Made by a program: the position numbers and the translations under genes
Shown here: positions 21,301 to 33,810 of the stretch, piece after piece
How positions within the stretch are numbered: the first letter of the stretch is position 1
How the letters are laid out: each line of letters begins with the position of its first letter
DNA from: Motacilla alba alba
Lineage: Eukaryota; Chordata; Aves; Passeriformes; Motacillidae
Direction: 5' to 3'
Length of the DNA: 64,000 nt
NCBI RefSeq assembly: GCF_015832195.1
Contig: NC_052017.1
Span: forward strand, 52,650,652 to 52,714,651
Notes under the pieces: model-generated
What the model was told of the DNA's origin: nothing
The model's database searches: none
The model's input: the letters and a program-made list of their open reading frames with translations, nothing else

Positions 21301-24300
21301 AAGTTGAATTTGCAATACTATTGAAATAAATTCAAGTGTAGAACTGTACCAGTGATATTGTTCTTTTTATCTCTGAGTCATCTAAATGTTCAGGAAGAAA
21401 TTGAGAAAGGTAAGTATTGGTCCAAAGCACTTTGAACTGATACAACTGTGATATTTTGAGAAAGAGAAGGCAGATATTTCACCTGTAGTAAACACAAACA
21501 GTTTGTCTGGAATTTCAGCTTAAAACCAGATTTCCCACTTAGCTTTTAGACTTGTTTGACTTCACAGAGTTTGAAGTATATATCACAACAATTTACAAGA
21601 GTTTGATAGTTGAATTCTTAAGAAGGAAGCACAGAAAAGGGAGGCTCACAGCTGTGAGTAAGGCAATACAGAAGAAAAAAAATCTAATTTTAGGCTGAAA
21701 TGTAGGGAAAATTTCCAATGCCAATTTTATTGAGGAATAGAGTCCACAAATGACAGGGTAGGTGCCTATTAGCCTGAGATGGAAAGTTCTGTATATTGGG
21801 AGTACACTTCCACTGGCAAGGAAATGCATCATTTAACAGGTCTTTTCCATTTCAATGATACTATAACTTGGGGTTATTTCAATGTGTAAAGTAAAAGGAA
21901 AAATACAGTGAACTTCTGCAACCCTTTCTTAAAGCACTTGACCTATCTTGGCGTATACAGACATATATATTGAAGATATTTTGTTTGAAATATTTTACTA
22001 TTTGGAAGGAGATTTGAGCATTCTCCAGAAACTGGAAAAATATAGTGAATACAGAAATAATGGCAAATGCTGCCTTCTCTCTTTAATGCTATTTATTTTC
22101 TAATCCAGATTTGACAGTCTTGTTACCCTGCTTAGATTTCCTTGAAAAAGAAACAGCCGGGTAAGTTGCATTGCACATGAAGATTTTGTAATCTTCCTCG
22201 CATTCATCACATGTCACTTTCCTTCTCTGTATCCAATGCTTTTACATAGCCATAAAGCAGAAAGTCAGATTTTCATTTCTTACTTTGCTTAATGCTATAT
22301 GTAAGGCGTAAGACAGAAACCTACAGTCACTCTTCAGCTACTGCACTAACTTGAAAATACACAGATGTTTGGCCCATTCAAAGCTTTCTATTTAATTGAA
22401 AGTCCAGTGTGTGGCCAAACTTTTTCAGACTCAATACTTTCATTAACATTTAGCAGAGACCTATTTTACAGAAATAAACTCAAAGGGTTTACATGGTTAC
22501 AGTGATTGTTTCTGAGTGATTTTTGGGCAACATAAATGTAGTCTCAGCCTTCCTGAAAAACAAGAATTCAAGACAATTAATCTTTGTTCAGCTGCATATG
22601 TATTGCAATCAGGTAACACAACATAAAAGTCCATTCCATGGGGTGCTTTTTCAACCTTCTAGATGCATAGGCACAAAATTTGACTGTTCAAGGCATTAAC
22701 ACCAGAGGATCCCTTGCCTCCCAACGTTGTCTCTAATTGATGTAATCTGCACAGTTGGGCTAACTCCGATATATTTTCCCAGACCACCAATCTTGTAAAA
22801 TATAATTCAGCACTTAGAGGAAACAGCATGAAGGACTTCTTCTGCTCCAGAAGAAAAAAAAACTTAAATGTACATGGATAAACATCCTTATTCTCCTTCA
22901 CATTAGGATGTACAGTTTGTAACAATTGGATTCACACACACATCTAAAGATGTGAAAGGGTGGAAAAGAGTTTTATGTATGGATATCCAAGCAACGCAGA
23001 TTCATGAAAATTTCTCAGGGGAGAAAAAGAAGGAAAAAAATTGAGGACAAGAAATAAAAACTTTAAAAAAAAGAGATGGTTTTGACTATCGTGTGGTGTC
23101 AGAAGCATTTAATGTGTTGACGGCAAGCTGACTGCTTAGCACAGGTAGGGGGACATGGTTTTAGTACCATGGATCCCAAACCCCATAATGCTGTAAAACA
23201 CGTTGTAGTTAGATATTTCAGTAAGTTCAAGAAATAGTCCTTCTGTAGTTTAAGAGTTTAAGAGAGAATACTGTCACAGTCCTGAAGATTAGGCACCAGA
23301 ATTAACAGTATGTGCCAGAGTCCTGTTAGAGAAAGTGTTCTTATGGCACATGAAATATAGTTGTCTGCTGTAAGGCTCACTCTAGGTAGTAATGAAGGTT
23401 ATTGTTGTCTTTTTGACATTTCAGGATTTGATACATGTGAACAATATTCTACGGATCTCATCTTTAATGTTCCAAATTGTAGGTGATTTCCTTTTTTTTG
23501 AAAGAGATCTGAGCCTTCTATTTAGGCATTTTTGCTTGTTTGTGGAGAATTCATCCCACTGGTTAGGCTATATTAATTAAACAATGGCCTTAAAAGTATG
23601 CATAAAATAAAACAAAACAAAAACCTCAAACTCCACTACATCTTCTACTTCTTTACTTTTCTTTTTTTTTTTCTATTGGGATCTACAGAGAAATATTAAC
23701 GCATTTACTCAATGTGTTGAGTCTACCTGGTCCCAGAGGATATATTGGTCCTTTTCTCTTCTTTGGAACTTCTAAGATTAAAGATCTGTTTTGTTTATCT
23801 GACATGACAGTCATAACCCCAGAGACAGCATGGCATAAACAGCATCGCCTCTCAATCTCTTTGCTATTTCAGCATCACCTTGAGGAACAATGGGACTGTG
23901 AACACACATAGACCAAGGAACTTTCTGAACTTTATATCATTTATCAACTCACCTGTGAGGTCACAAGATACAGACAGGTTGCATGGTTTTTCTTGTTGAC
24001 TATTCTAACAATCAAAGAGGTCAGTTGCCAGCCCACAAAGCTATGCAAGAAAGGCACCTCTGCATGCAATTCTTCTGTATATGTCTTAGTGTTTTTCTTT
24101 TCTCTCAGCAGACAGTACACACAGAGATAGAACATATTCTCTTCTAGAAGCAGGACAGTTTCTCTTGAAGATAAAGATGTTTGTTCTTGTCTGATTTGGG
24201 TGGGAACAATGCCAGACACTTTGAGCACGATGATGGGACACTTGATGTCTGTGGAAGGGGCAGTGCCCAAACATCTTAATAAATTGTGTCCTGAGCAGTC

Positions 24301-25086
24301 ATTGCCTTACGACTTCCAGCTCCTTTTTGATACCAAAACCAGTCTGCCAAAAAGGCTCCCTTTTGACCGTTTTTCTTCCCAGTATCTGGACTTTTGTCCT
24401 TCCTCACATCACAGACAGATGGAGTGGCCACAGAAGGAGGTAGAGAAGCTATTCCAAGTAGACATGGCAGCATTTTTGGACCAATATTGTGAGCATGAGA
24501 CCATATCAGTCTGCAGTTAACACCTTGAGAAGAACATACAGCAGGTCCTAGGCACATAAAATACATTAATTTCATCCTTTAGGTGCATCAGGAAAACCCT
24601 GCTGTTCTTCCCCATAGAGAACAAGGAACTACAGACTTCTAAGCTGTGTTGGAAAAAGTTCAAGCCTTTGGCTGTTTGATTATTTTTAATCAACATCCTA
24701 AGAAGCTAGGATATTTTTTACTCTGTTCTCTCACAGCATGGATAGATGGGATTTCTCTCACTAAGAGAAGGAATTGCTTTGGAAGAATTTGAATGCTGTC
24801 TGTCTAGCAGAATCATCAGATTTGAGGTTTTGTTATTTCAATATTGATCACTCCTGATCTAGTCCACAAAGGTGCTAAACAAAACATTGCTGATTGCATA
24901 ATTAGATTCTTCATCCTCTTTTCTCTCTGCATTCTATTCTCTCATAAATTGAACATGAGAGGAAAACTAAGCTAGGAAAATGCTCTAGGAAAATATTCAG
25001 GATAGATTTTTAGCAAAGAAACCATATTGCATGCTCCACATTGTTGATTATTAACTAATGGGCCTAGCTTGGATTTAAGCAGAAGA
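18331..25086. other. Long gene-free stretch
   Basis: No exon or known repeat is recognised apart from short low-complexity runs: a purine-rich patch near 20577-20620 and a T-rich block near 20868-20922. Open frames at 18552-18875, 18839-19204 and 23944-24520 are short, overlap on opposite strands and lack recognisable domains. Confidence 0.55.
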
Positions 25087-25131
25087 ATGGACTAGATGAC
25101 CCTCAGAGGTCCCTTCCAACCTACATTAGTC
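25087..25131 (+). mobile_element. CR1 LINE 3'-end fragment
   Basis: The string 'ggactagatgaccctcagaggtcccttccaacc' is the CR1 3' terminal consensus. The upstream part is not recognisable, so the copy is strongly truncated or eroded. Confidence 0.85.
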
Positions 25132-28100
25132 CACTGCTCCATGTGATACAAAGCCTCCTGTACTTCACAGAAGTATGGTGGGCCTGTGTTTCTCCTGGAG
25201 ATGTCAGTCTGTGAAATGATTCAGCAAGGACATGAAAGGTTACAAGAGGTAGCAGGTCCAAGGCCTTTTGCAACACCTTCTGGCTTTTTCCACCCCAAGG
25301 CCCCTGGACTCCTGGAGGAAAAGATATGGAGAGATATAGTTAAAGGCACTGCAGTCAATAGAGACCCTAAAAGATGTCAGAGGTGTCACAAGAACACAGA
25401 CATGGATAGCTTTGGTATCTGCATTGTGTGGCAATTCATCTATGCATTTGGGCACAACCTGTTGCACTTTTGCCCTGCCACATGACCTTTTTCAAGAGAG
25501 GGGCTGTCTGACCTGCAGCTGTGGCTTCCACAGCTCTTTATGTCCTAAGGGGAGATGAGGGCCAAGGAAAACCCACCTGGTTGAGGCTGTCAGTTGAGGG
25601 AATACTGTTGACAGATCAGGGCCAACCTCCATGCTGAGATTCTCAACAGAAGAGGAAGCAAAAGGCACACATGGTTCATGTGCTTTTGGCTTTTCTTGGC
25701 CTAACTTGATCCCTGAAGTCTGCAGGAAAGCAGAGCTGAGGAGGCAAACTGCTCCAAAAGTAAATGCCGCCTGGGGACTTGGCTGGGAGTTAGACAGACA
25801 TGCTGCAGAGCCAAAGTGTAAATCTAAAATTTTGAAATAAAGTTTGGAATTTTCCTCAGAAAAGCTTGGCCACCAGGAGGTCTGGCTGTAATGCCAATGC
25901 CAGAAGAGGCAGAAAAAACTGGACTGAACTTCAACAAGCAAGATATTCCCTGATTACCAGTGATTGACAAGCCTGGCTTCAGTCCCACTCCTTGAATACA
26001 CTACTACTAAAAAGTACAGGAGTTCAGTGGGTGGTAAGTCTGCTTTTCACTCAGGAACCCCTTAGGAGTCAGTTAGGAGTAGCACATGGGTCTCAGTAGC
26101 AGCAGAGGCTTATATAGTTGAGAAAACAAAGTTGAAAACAAACAGCTGCATAATGTATTGCAGTAAGGCTTTCACAGCAGAGATAGTGGGTCATAAACAA
26201 GTCCCCCAGTAACTGGATATTATCCAACAAGGCACAAGGCCTAAAAAGAAGTATTTGTTTTTTTACTCTTCATGAGATGAAATGCACACTGCAGGAAAAT
26301 CCCGTGCAAATCAACATAGCGTCATGGAAACCACGAGACCATCAATAAAAGTAATAAATGGAAAGGGTTATAATAATATATACTTAGCACTTTACATTTT
26401 CAAAGTGCTGACAGGACATTAATCCTCAAAATACCCTTGTAAGGGCAAAAGCAGCTTTAATATTTTGAGGTGGGCTTGTGAAATAGTTTTTGGTCTCAAA
26501 TTGATCTGACCTGACTTCTGTTCATTAGGATCATAGTACTCAAAACTAAATTGGAGTGTAGTATTTTTATACATGATAACGTGATGCTTCATTGTTTCTC
26601 CTGCTCTGAATATGAGAAGAAGAGCCCAGTCAGTGTTTTCTAGAATATATGTTAATGCCAGCAGTGTAAAACTGCTTTCTAAGCTCAATTCCTCCTCTTA
26701 GCTTGGGTCTAGTGTTTACTATCACCGGAGAATTTTATTACATTCCGTTACTTGGTTTTTCTCCATTTAAATAACTATGCAAAACATAGTTGCCAGAAAT
26801 TCCTATACCAAAACATGCAGAATAGCCATTTCCAATGAACTGAGAGACCTGCCTCCAAGACAGCCAGAAAGGAAAACAAGAGAGCATAAGTTGTATTTTA
26901 TAACTTCAAAGGACTGCTTTTATCTTCCACAGATTATTTGTTCAACTGCAGTTTTGAATTAGCTCTGCCTCTCCTTAAGCTCAGGTCAGGGACAGGGGAT
27001 GGGGAGTGCAGTCAGTTGTTCAGTTTGTTGCATATTTTTCCTACTATTTCCAGTTGTTTTCATTGGGGCATTGATAATTCTGCTATCTCTATTACTGTTC
27101 ATGATCTCAGTAAGTCAAAATGTCATAAATGCTGTATACTCCTGTGTATCTGGGCAAGATGGGTTTCATTAAAATCATATGAAATTAAGTAGATGGCTAT
27201 AAATAAGGGATCTGTGTCAAAAGCAAAAAAGCTGGGAAAAAGAAACGACAAAAGGGAAAAATTCCAAACTTAAGTCTTCAAGAGAAATTATAGAAATGAT
27301 TGATCAAAATCGAAACTAGGAGAGGTGAGTTGGTGGCTGAAAAATGATGAAAGAGTACAAAAGAATAGAGATTTAGATATTACGCAGACAATGTACTTCC
27401 TAAATATATAGAATAACCAGCATTCCAATGCATATGATATTCGGCCCAGCTGTATGATACTTTATGTTCTGCCCATGTAACCTCAAAACTCAATGAGGAA
27501 CAACTTGAGAAGCAGGTTTTGGTTTTTTTTATAGATATTGAGAATGATAGCATGCACTGTTCAAAACTCTACTCTTTAAAATAACAGAGCATGAATGCTC
27601 ACAATCAGTAATAGGTAGCAAAAAAAATTTTTAAAAAACCAACATCCATGGCAGCACCACATGGGATTTCCTGATAAAGGAAAGACTTGCTACTGAAGCA
27701 CTTTTTCTGCATTTATTGGAATGTTCTTCTGGGAAAATAAGTCTGAACTAACCAATGCTTTTCTTTAGAATCGTAGACATACATTGCATAAAACTGACAT
27801 TGACAAACCATGAGAAGGATGCATTAACAATATACTGGTAGCAGGATTGTGGAATGAATATGTGCTGTTGAACTGTGGCACAGTGGACTGTGGAGACTTA
27901 CGGGAGGTGCATGTATGGGCACCTAGGAAAGGGATGGAGATTGTAGTTGAGTTCTGCCAGATCTTGCTAAGCTGGAGATTCCTGAAAGCATCTGTAACAT
28001 TCTGCAGATGATTTCTAGCAGACATCTGGGTTGGGTCCCTCTATACTGCTTGACTAAAGAGATAAAATCAGAGCTGAGAATTTACTACAAAATACACAAA

Positions 28101-30387
28101 ATCCTTTTAAGTCCTCAAAATGACTGAATCACCTCTTAATTAGTAGTGATAGTGAGAGGTTAAACATATTTGAAATGACCAACCTCTTCACATCAGGTAT
28201 TGGGAAATCACTTCAGTGAGCACAATCTAGTAAGCTAAATGTCCTGACCAAGGCCTAAAATTTCCTCTCTATCATCAATTAGATGAAAATCAATGACAAT
28301 TCTGTCTGTACACAGACTGTAGTAAAATATCTCAGTGACCCAAGCAGATCTCAGATAATAACTACAGCTCTAATTTCCCCAACTATGAGTTCAGAAGTTT
28401 AAGCTGATACAGACAGTGTGTTTTGCCATTGTAAGCTCTCTTTTCTGCTTATCTTTATATTTTATGCTATGCTTATTACAGTGGTATTCCTCCTAGACTA
28501 CTCTTCCCACAAAACACTCTTGCCAAACTCCTAATGATCCATCCTGTGCCTTGATGTAAAAATCCACATGGAATACATGATAAACACTAGTGCAATTAGC
28601 TGGACCACCTGTCCCATTCCAACTACTTGCCTGATGCTACAGGAGACATTACCATATCAACAACAACTAACAAATCTGCATCAAGACCCAGACCAATAAG
28701 ATGCCCTTCCACAAATTTCCAATTATGTTTACTTTTGGCTACTGAATAAGACAAATTTCCTTCTTTCACCCTACTAGTTTCTCCCAGGAAGTATTTAAAA
28801 CTAGAATACAGAAAAGCTTCCCTTAAAACTACCCCAGAAAGATGAAATTCAAAAAAAAACCACACCAAAACACACAAATTATAGAAAATCATGTGCTCTT
28901 CAACCAGACTGACATAGGGGAAATACAGACATTCCTTTGCAAAAGCAGGACTTCTATTTTGTGGCAAAACTGAATGTATAACTCATGCTTTCTACTATGC
29001 AAACCTTAATCACTATACATAATGCCTATGCATATTTGAGGTTTTATTTTATCTGGGGGATAGAAAAATATAACCAACAAAAACCAGACATTCCTTGCTT
29101 CAAGACGGAAGTACCTATTACTGCTTTAAGAGGGAACAATTAAAGATCTCCTTCCTTGAAACTGTTCCCACAAAAAAAAAAAAAATTAGCACAGCTACAT
29201 GAATTTGTTTGCAAAAAAAGTGGAATTGAACAGAAAAATATAGGCATGTAAGACAAGTATAGGGTCTCCTACTTACCACTTATGGTAAAAATATGGTTAT
29301 TACTGCATTTTGTATTCTTACCCAGTTATTGCCAGTATCAGTGAAAAGACTTCCACTGCTTTAAGGTATATAAATCCAAGTCAGGAAAATATTTTAAAGT
29401 ACAGAGCTTTAAGAATTTTCATACTTTCACTGATTTTAGTGAGAATCTATGACAAGCATTAGGCTTCCACATAAGAATCCTGCTAGCCAGGAGCCATAGT
29501 TAATTACTTTTAAACAAAAGAATGTAAATAATACTTATATTAGGCTGAGTACTGTAAAATTCCGTGGCTATTCTATTGTGGGCTAGATAATGCAAGCCTA
29601 CTTACTGTATTTTCAATACTGTCTGGAAAATCTATGTGTGTAATGCTATTTAGATTTATGCAAGAAGTACTTAAGAGGATTATAATTATATTATTTAACA
29701 TAGCACTGTAAATACTGGATCCACAGACATGTTATCTTTATGTCTCTGTTACCATGGCACTGAAATCATGAAGCAAATTAAAAAGCTCTCGTGACAAACC
29801 TTTGGGAAAAACCTATCTCAAGTGTAATATTTACTTCTAACACTTTAGAAAAAGTATGAGCAGAGTACTTAGCACTGTTGAATCTGAAAATTTTGTTCAG
29901 CAACCAAATCCAAGATTTTTTTATCATTAAAAGATAGTGGGAAACAATACTTTCACACATAAACTTTCTTTCATTTCCTAACCATAGGAGAGAATTACAT
30001 GAAATGTATACTTAAATTGTCTAATTTTTGCAAAATCTTCTTATATTATTATTTGCTAAAACACAGTCATTGAAAAATTTGTGTATATGGTGCTACTTTT
30101 TGTAGACACAGTATAAACCTCTGGAAGATTAATTCCAAATTCATTCACCAGGAAACTTTAATTGTTGCATCTTGATTTCTTGTTTTCACTCAATTAAAGT
30201 TGCTCTCTTAATATCAAATTAGGACCATTTCTCTAATAATCACTAGAAAATGACTGCACTCACATTGAGGCCAAGGAAATTGGGCTGCAGAAGGGAGGAA
30301 AACTGTGCCCAGTGTTGGATCACGTGGTTTTCCCTTTGGACCCAATATCTTGCAGATATAAATGGAAGAAAAGCTCAATTTTCTAAA
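25132..30387. other. Gene-free stretch
   Basis: No recognised gene. A 149-codon minus-strand frame (25492-25941) and a 114-codon minus-strand frame (28623-28967) have no recognisable domains and no flanking splice or promoter evidence. I consider them chance frames. Confidence 0.55.
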
Positions 30388-30945
30388 ATCATAGAATGAA
30401 AAAATTATTTGAATGATTGGAATTATCTGGGTTGGATGTGGCGTTAAAAATCATCTAGTTCCAAACTCCCTGTCATGGGCAGGGATACCTTTCCTTGACC
30501 AGGTTGCTCAAAGCCCCATCCAACTTGGCCTTAAACACTTACAAGATGGGTCATACACAACTTCTCTGGGCAACCTCTTCCAGTTTCTCACCAACCTCAA
30601 CAATGGAAAAAATTCCTTCCTTATATACAGATTAAATATACCCTCTTTACCCTCTTTCAGTTTAAAACTATTGCCCATAGTCCTGTCACTACAGGCCTTG
30701 GTAAAAATTTTCTTAAAAGCCCCCTTTAAATATTGAAAATACCCCAGTAAGGCCTCCCCAGAGCTTTCTCTTCTCCAGGCTGAACAACCTCAGCCCTCTC
30801 AGCCTGTCCTTGCAGCTGGAGAGGTCCCTCGGATCATCTTCATGGCCTCCTCTGGACTGTCTCTAAAAGGTCCAGACCTTTCTTTTGCTGGGTATCCTAG
30901 ACTTGTATGCAGCACTCCAAGTGAGACCTTGGGAGAGTAAAGATA
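30388..30945 (-). mobile_element. CR1 LINE 3'-end copy, minus strand, about 0.56 kb
   Basis: It begins with the inverted tail 'aatcatagaatg'. It runs through 'aaaaatcatctagttccaaactccctgtcatgggcagg', 'gctcaaagccccatccaacttggcc' and 'ctcttctccaggctgaacaacctcagccctctcagcctgtcc'. It ends near 'cagcactccaagtgagacct'. These are the reverse complement of successive CR1 3' segments. Several indels are present, including expected internal sequence missing around 30540. Frames across it, for example 30413-30736 on the + strand, are not genes. Confidence 0.92.
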
Positions 30946-32461
30946 TTTTCCCAAACACCAGCATGAGACATTGTATCTATAAGTCTGACAAAGAAGTCAT
31001 TCACTGTGCAACTATTAGCCAGATCTCAAAAAAAAGTACTTTTTTAATCTTAGTTGTTAAGTGGTGAGTGCTCCATTTCCCTTGAGCTTTTTTTTTTGCA
31101 TAATTTATGCTAAATAATGTGTACTACAATTCATGATGGATTGTTTCATAATAAGAGGGGAAATGCAGAAGGGATGTGCTCACCTCTCTGACCAGTTCAC
31201 ATCTGATGAGACAACCTGACAACCTTCACTTACCAATATCAACAATGCTATAGCTTAGCAATATTTGTTTCCAAATGTCTATCCTGAATGCAATCACCAG
31301 GCAAGCTATACCAAGACATTTTACTCCTTTATAAATATGAATGACTGAAAGGAAAATGTCAACAATAACAAAAAATTCCATGCACTTTCTACAAACTGGG
31401 ATACTTTTGCATATGACGTAAATCTTTTGTTCTACAGTGGATTGCAATTATCTAAACAAAAGGATTGCAACTGCCAACTGATTTTTATTAGTAACACTGA
31501 AAACTGACAGAAGTTTCAGTAAGAGATTTGCCAGTTGGCACAATAAAGTAGGGAAACCCCTCCAACAGGCCACACAAGATAGAACTCCTCCCTCCCAAAA
31601 ACACAGAAGCTGCAGCACTTACTTGGGTCTTTCTGCTTTTCTCTTCTTTACATTGAGGCAGCATGCACAGCTTATATTCAGATCATCAAAACCTTTCTCT
31701 TGTTAATAGTGCTACAAATGCAGAACAAATATGCTTGTGTGAGTGGGCATCAAGAGGATTACTTGGAAGAGAGGACAAACTGAAAACCACTTGTTTTCCT
31801 GATTAATGTCTCATAACTTAATCTTAAACTCAGGGCAAAACACCCCATCCATTCCCCACGTGCATCCTGTGAAATGGCTCCCACTATGATGCAGCATCAT
31901 AGCCAGCCCTGGGAAACTCACGTGAAATACTTGGAGCTACATCAGCAGAGAAAAAAGTGGCATGGGTCTGCTTAATTTCAGAAAATAGCAGTGTTGGAAT
32001 TACAATGTGGTGACAGGACTCATCAGAAGAATTTATTTCCATGCTATGGGCCTGTGGCCTAATGAATTGGAAAATATTTGCCTATGTTCTCTGGTTATGC
32101 TCTAAATTAAACTAACACCTTTTATTAAAAATGGCAATTTTATGAACTGAAATACATGCTATTGCCTCATTGATAATGCAAATTTCCTTGTAGTTGTATG
32201 TATAATAACAACATCTTTTCTTTGCATACATGGGGGCTGTAAGTCCTCCACATGTCAAACTCTTATGTCCTGAGTAGCATATTAAGTGCACTACCTAGAC
32301 TGTTTCTATGTAACTTAACAAGTATATTGTATAATGCTAGCAGGATTATAGTGCTAAGATGATATACTAAAGTAGAGATTGCATTCTTACCTGTTTACAG
32401 TACTGTAAAAAAGAAAGAGCCTTTTGCCTATTCTTTTATGTTCCAGCTGATCAGGTAGAGA
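30946..32461. other. Gene-free stretch between two CR1 copies
   Basis: Nothing recognised. AT-rich unique-looking DNA with a short T run at 31089-31097. Confidence 0.55.
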
Positions 32462-32474
32462 CTTGTTCCAGTTT

Positions 32475-33392
32475 TTAAGAAGAGCAAGTAGGATGACCTG
32501 GGAAATTATAAGGCCTGTTGGTGTCTCTGCAGTCATCCGTAAAAGTGTGGAGAAGATTATCCTGAGAGGGAAAATACGTGAAGGCCAATGAAGTCATTGG
32601 TCACAGCCAGCATGGCTCCATGAGGGGAAAGTCCTACTTGACAAACTTAATCTCCTTTTATGACAAGGTAATCCACCTACCTGATCAAAGGAAGTCAGTT
32701 GATGTAATCTTTTTGGATTTCAGTAAAACTTTCCATATTGCCTCTTTCTGGCCCACAGCTAGATAAACACATCAGGGAACGGAAGAGTGACTGGCTCGTG
32801 GGTCAGGCACAAAGGGTTACAGTGAAAGGGGTGACATCAGATTGGATGTTACTGGTGGGGTTTGGCACGGCTCCATCCTTGGCCCTGTGATCAACATCTT
32901 CATAAATTACTTGAATGCAGCACTAAGACACACTAAACAAGTTCTTCAATTACAGCAAATTGGGAGAAAACATTGAGTCCCTCAAAGGTATGGATGCTCT
33001 TCGGAGAGACCTGGACAAATTAGAAGGCTGGGCAACCACCAACCATAAACAAAGACAAATGCCATGGTCTGTACCTGGGATGGGGCAACCCTGGGTATAT
33101 GGACAGACTAGGCAACAAGATACTGGAGAGCAGCAACACAGAAAGGGACCTGAGGGTCCTGGTTGATGGCAAGTGGAATGTGAGTCAGCAGTGCCCTGGC
33201 AGCCAGGAGGGCCAAGCGTCTCCTGCATACATCAGGCACAGCATCATCTGCTGGGCAAGGGAGGGGATTGTCCTGTACTGCTCTGCTCTGGGGCCACCTC
33301 ACCTCGAGTGCTGGGAGCAGTTTTGGGTGCCACAATATAAGAAGGATATAGAGCTCTTAGAGAGTGTTGAAAGGAGGAAGATGAACATGTGA
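32475..33392 (+). pseudogene. Decayed CR1 ORF2 reverse transcriptase fragment
   Basis: Recognisable CR1 reverse transcriptase pieces survive in different reading frames. At 32578-32766 the translation contains SQHGSMRGKSYLTNLI and VDVIFLDFSKTFH, corresponding to the fingers/palm region with the first catalytic aspartate motif. A GSILGP-type motif is readable near 32872-32888. A C-terminal piece at 33099-33392 contains ERDLRVLVDGKWNVSQQC and FWVPQYKKDIELLESV. The segment aligned with the second catalytic motif (usual FADD) at about 32940-32955 has lost both aspartates. Frameshifts and stops separate the pieces. In an intact element this enzyme copies CR1 RNA into DNA at the insertion site; here it cannot work. 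Confidence 0.88.
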
Positions 33393-33429
33393 AGAGCCTT
33401 GAGTGGAAGCCATAGAGAGAGTCTGAGGT

Positions 33430-33470
33430 CATTCTCTTCTGTAGGTCTATTCAACCTACAGAAGAGAATG
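33430..33470. repeat. Perfect 17-bp inverted repeat, 7-nt loop
   Basis: The left arm 33430-33446 and right arm 33454-33470 are exact reverse complements, separated by CTATTCA. The right arm is normal CR1 sequence. The left arm replaces what the CR1 copy at 3801-4336 shows as 'agagctggagttt'. See findings. Confidence 0.95.
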
Positions 33471-33810
33471 AGAGGAGACCTCATTGGAGTCTACAACTAA
33501 CTCATGAGGGGCAGACACTGATTTCTACTGTATGGTGCTCAATGATAGAACACCAAGGGAACATTAGGAACCTCCGTCAAGGGAGGTTTATGTTGGATAT
33601 TAGAAAAAGATTTTTCACCTGGAGAATGTTTGGGCACTGGAACAGGTTCTCCAGAGAAGCAGTCACAGCCCCAAGTCTCACAGATTTTGAGAAGTGTTTA
33701 GACAATACTCTGAGGCACATGGTGTGACTCTTGGGGTGTCCTGTGCAGGGCCAGGAGTTGTACTTTGATGATCCTTGTGGGTTCCTTCCAACTCAGGATA
33801 TTCTATGATT

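Larger units (their letters stand above)
32462..33810 (+). mobile_element. 5'-truncated CR1 LINE, about 1.35 kb
   Basis: This is the largest mobile element in the window. It starts inside the reverse transcriptase part of ORF2 ('cagtttttaagaagagcaag' near 32475). It continues through the rest of the decayed frame to about 33390 and the 3' untranslated region. It ends with 'gatgatccttgtgggttccttccaactcaggatattctatgatt'. A full CR1 is about 4.5 kb, so roughly the first two thirds are missing, as usual for birds. It is inactive. A perfect 17-bp hairpin at 33430-33470 is absent from the CR1 copy at 3801-4336 and looks secondary. Confidence 0.93.

Noticed and set aside
25492..25941. 149-codon minus-strand open frame
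   Set aside because: No known domain, no splice or promoter context, and an overlapping + frame of similar quality.
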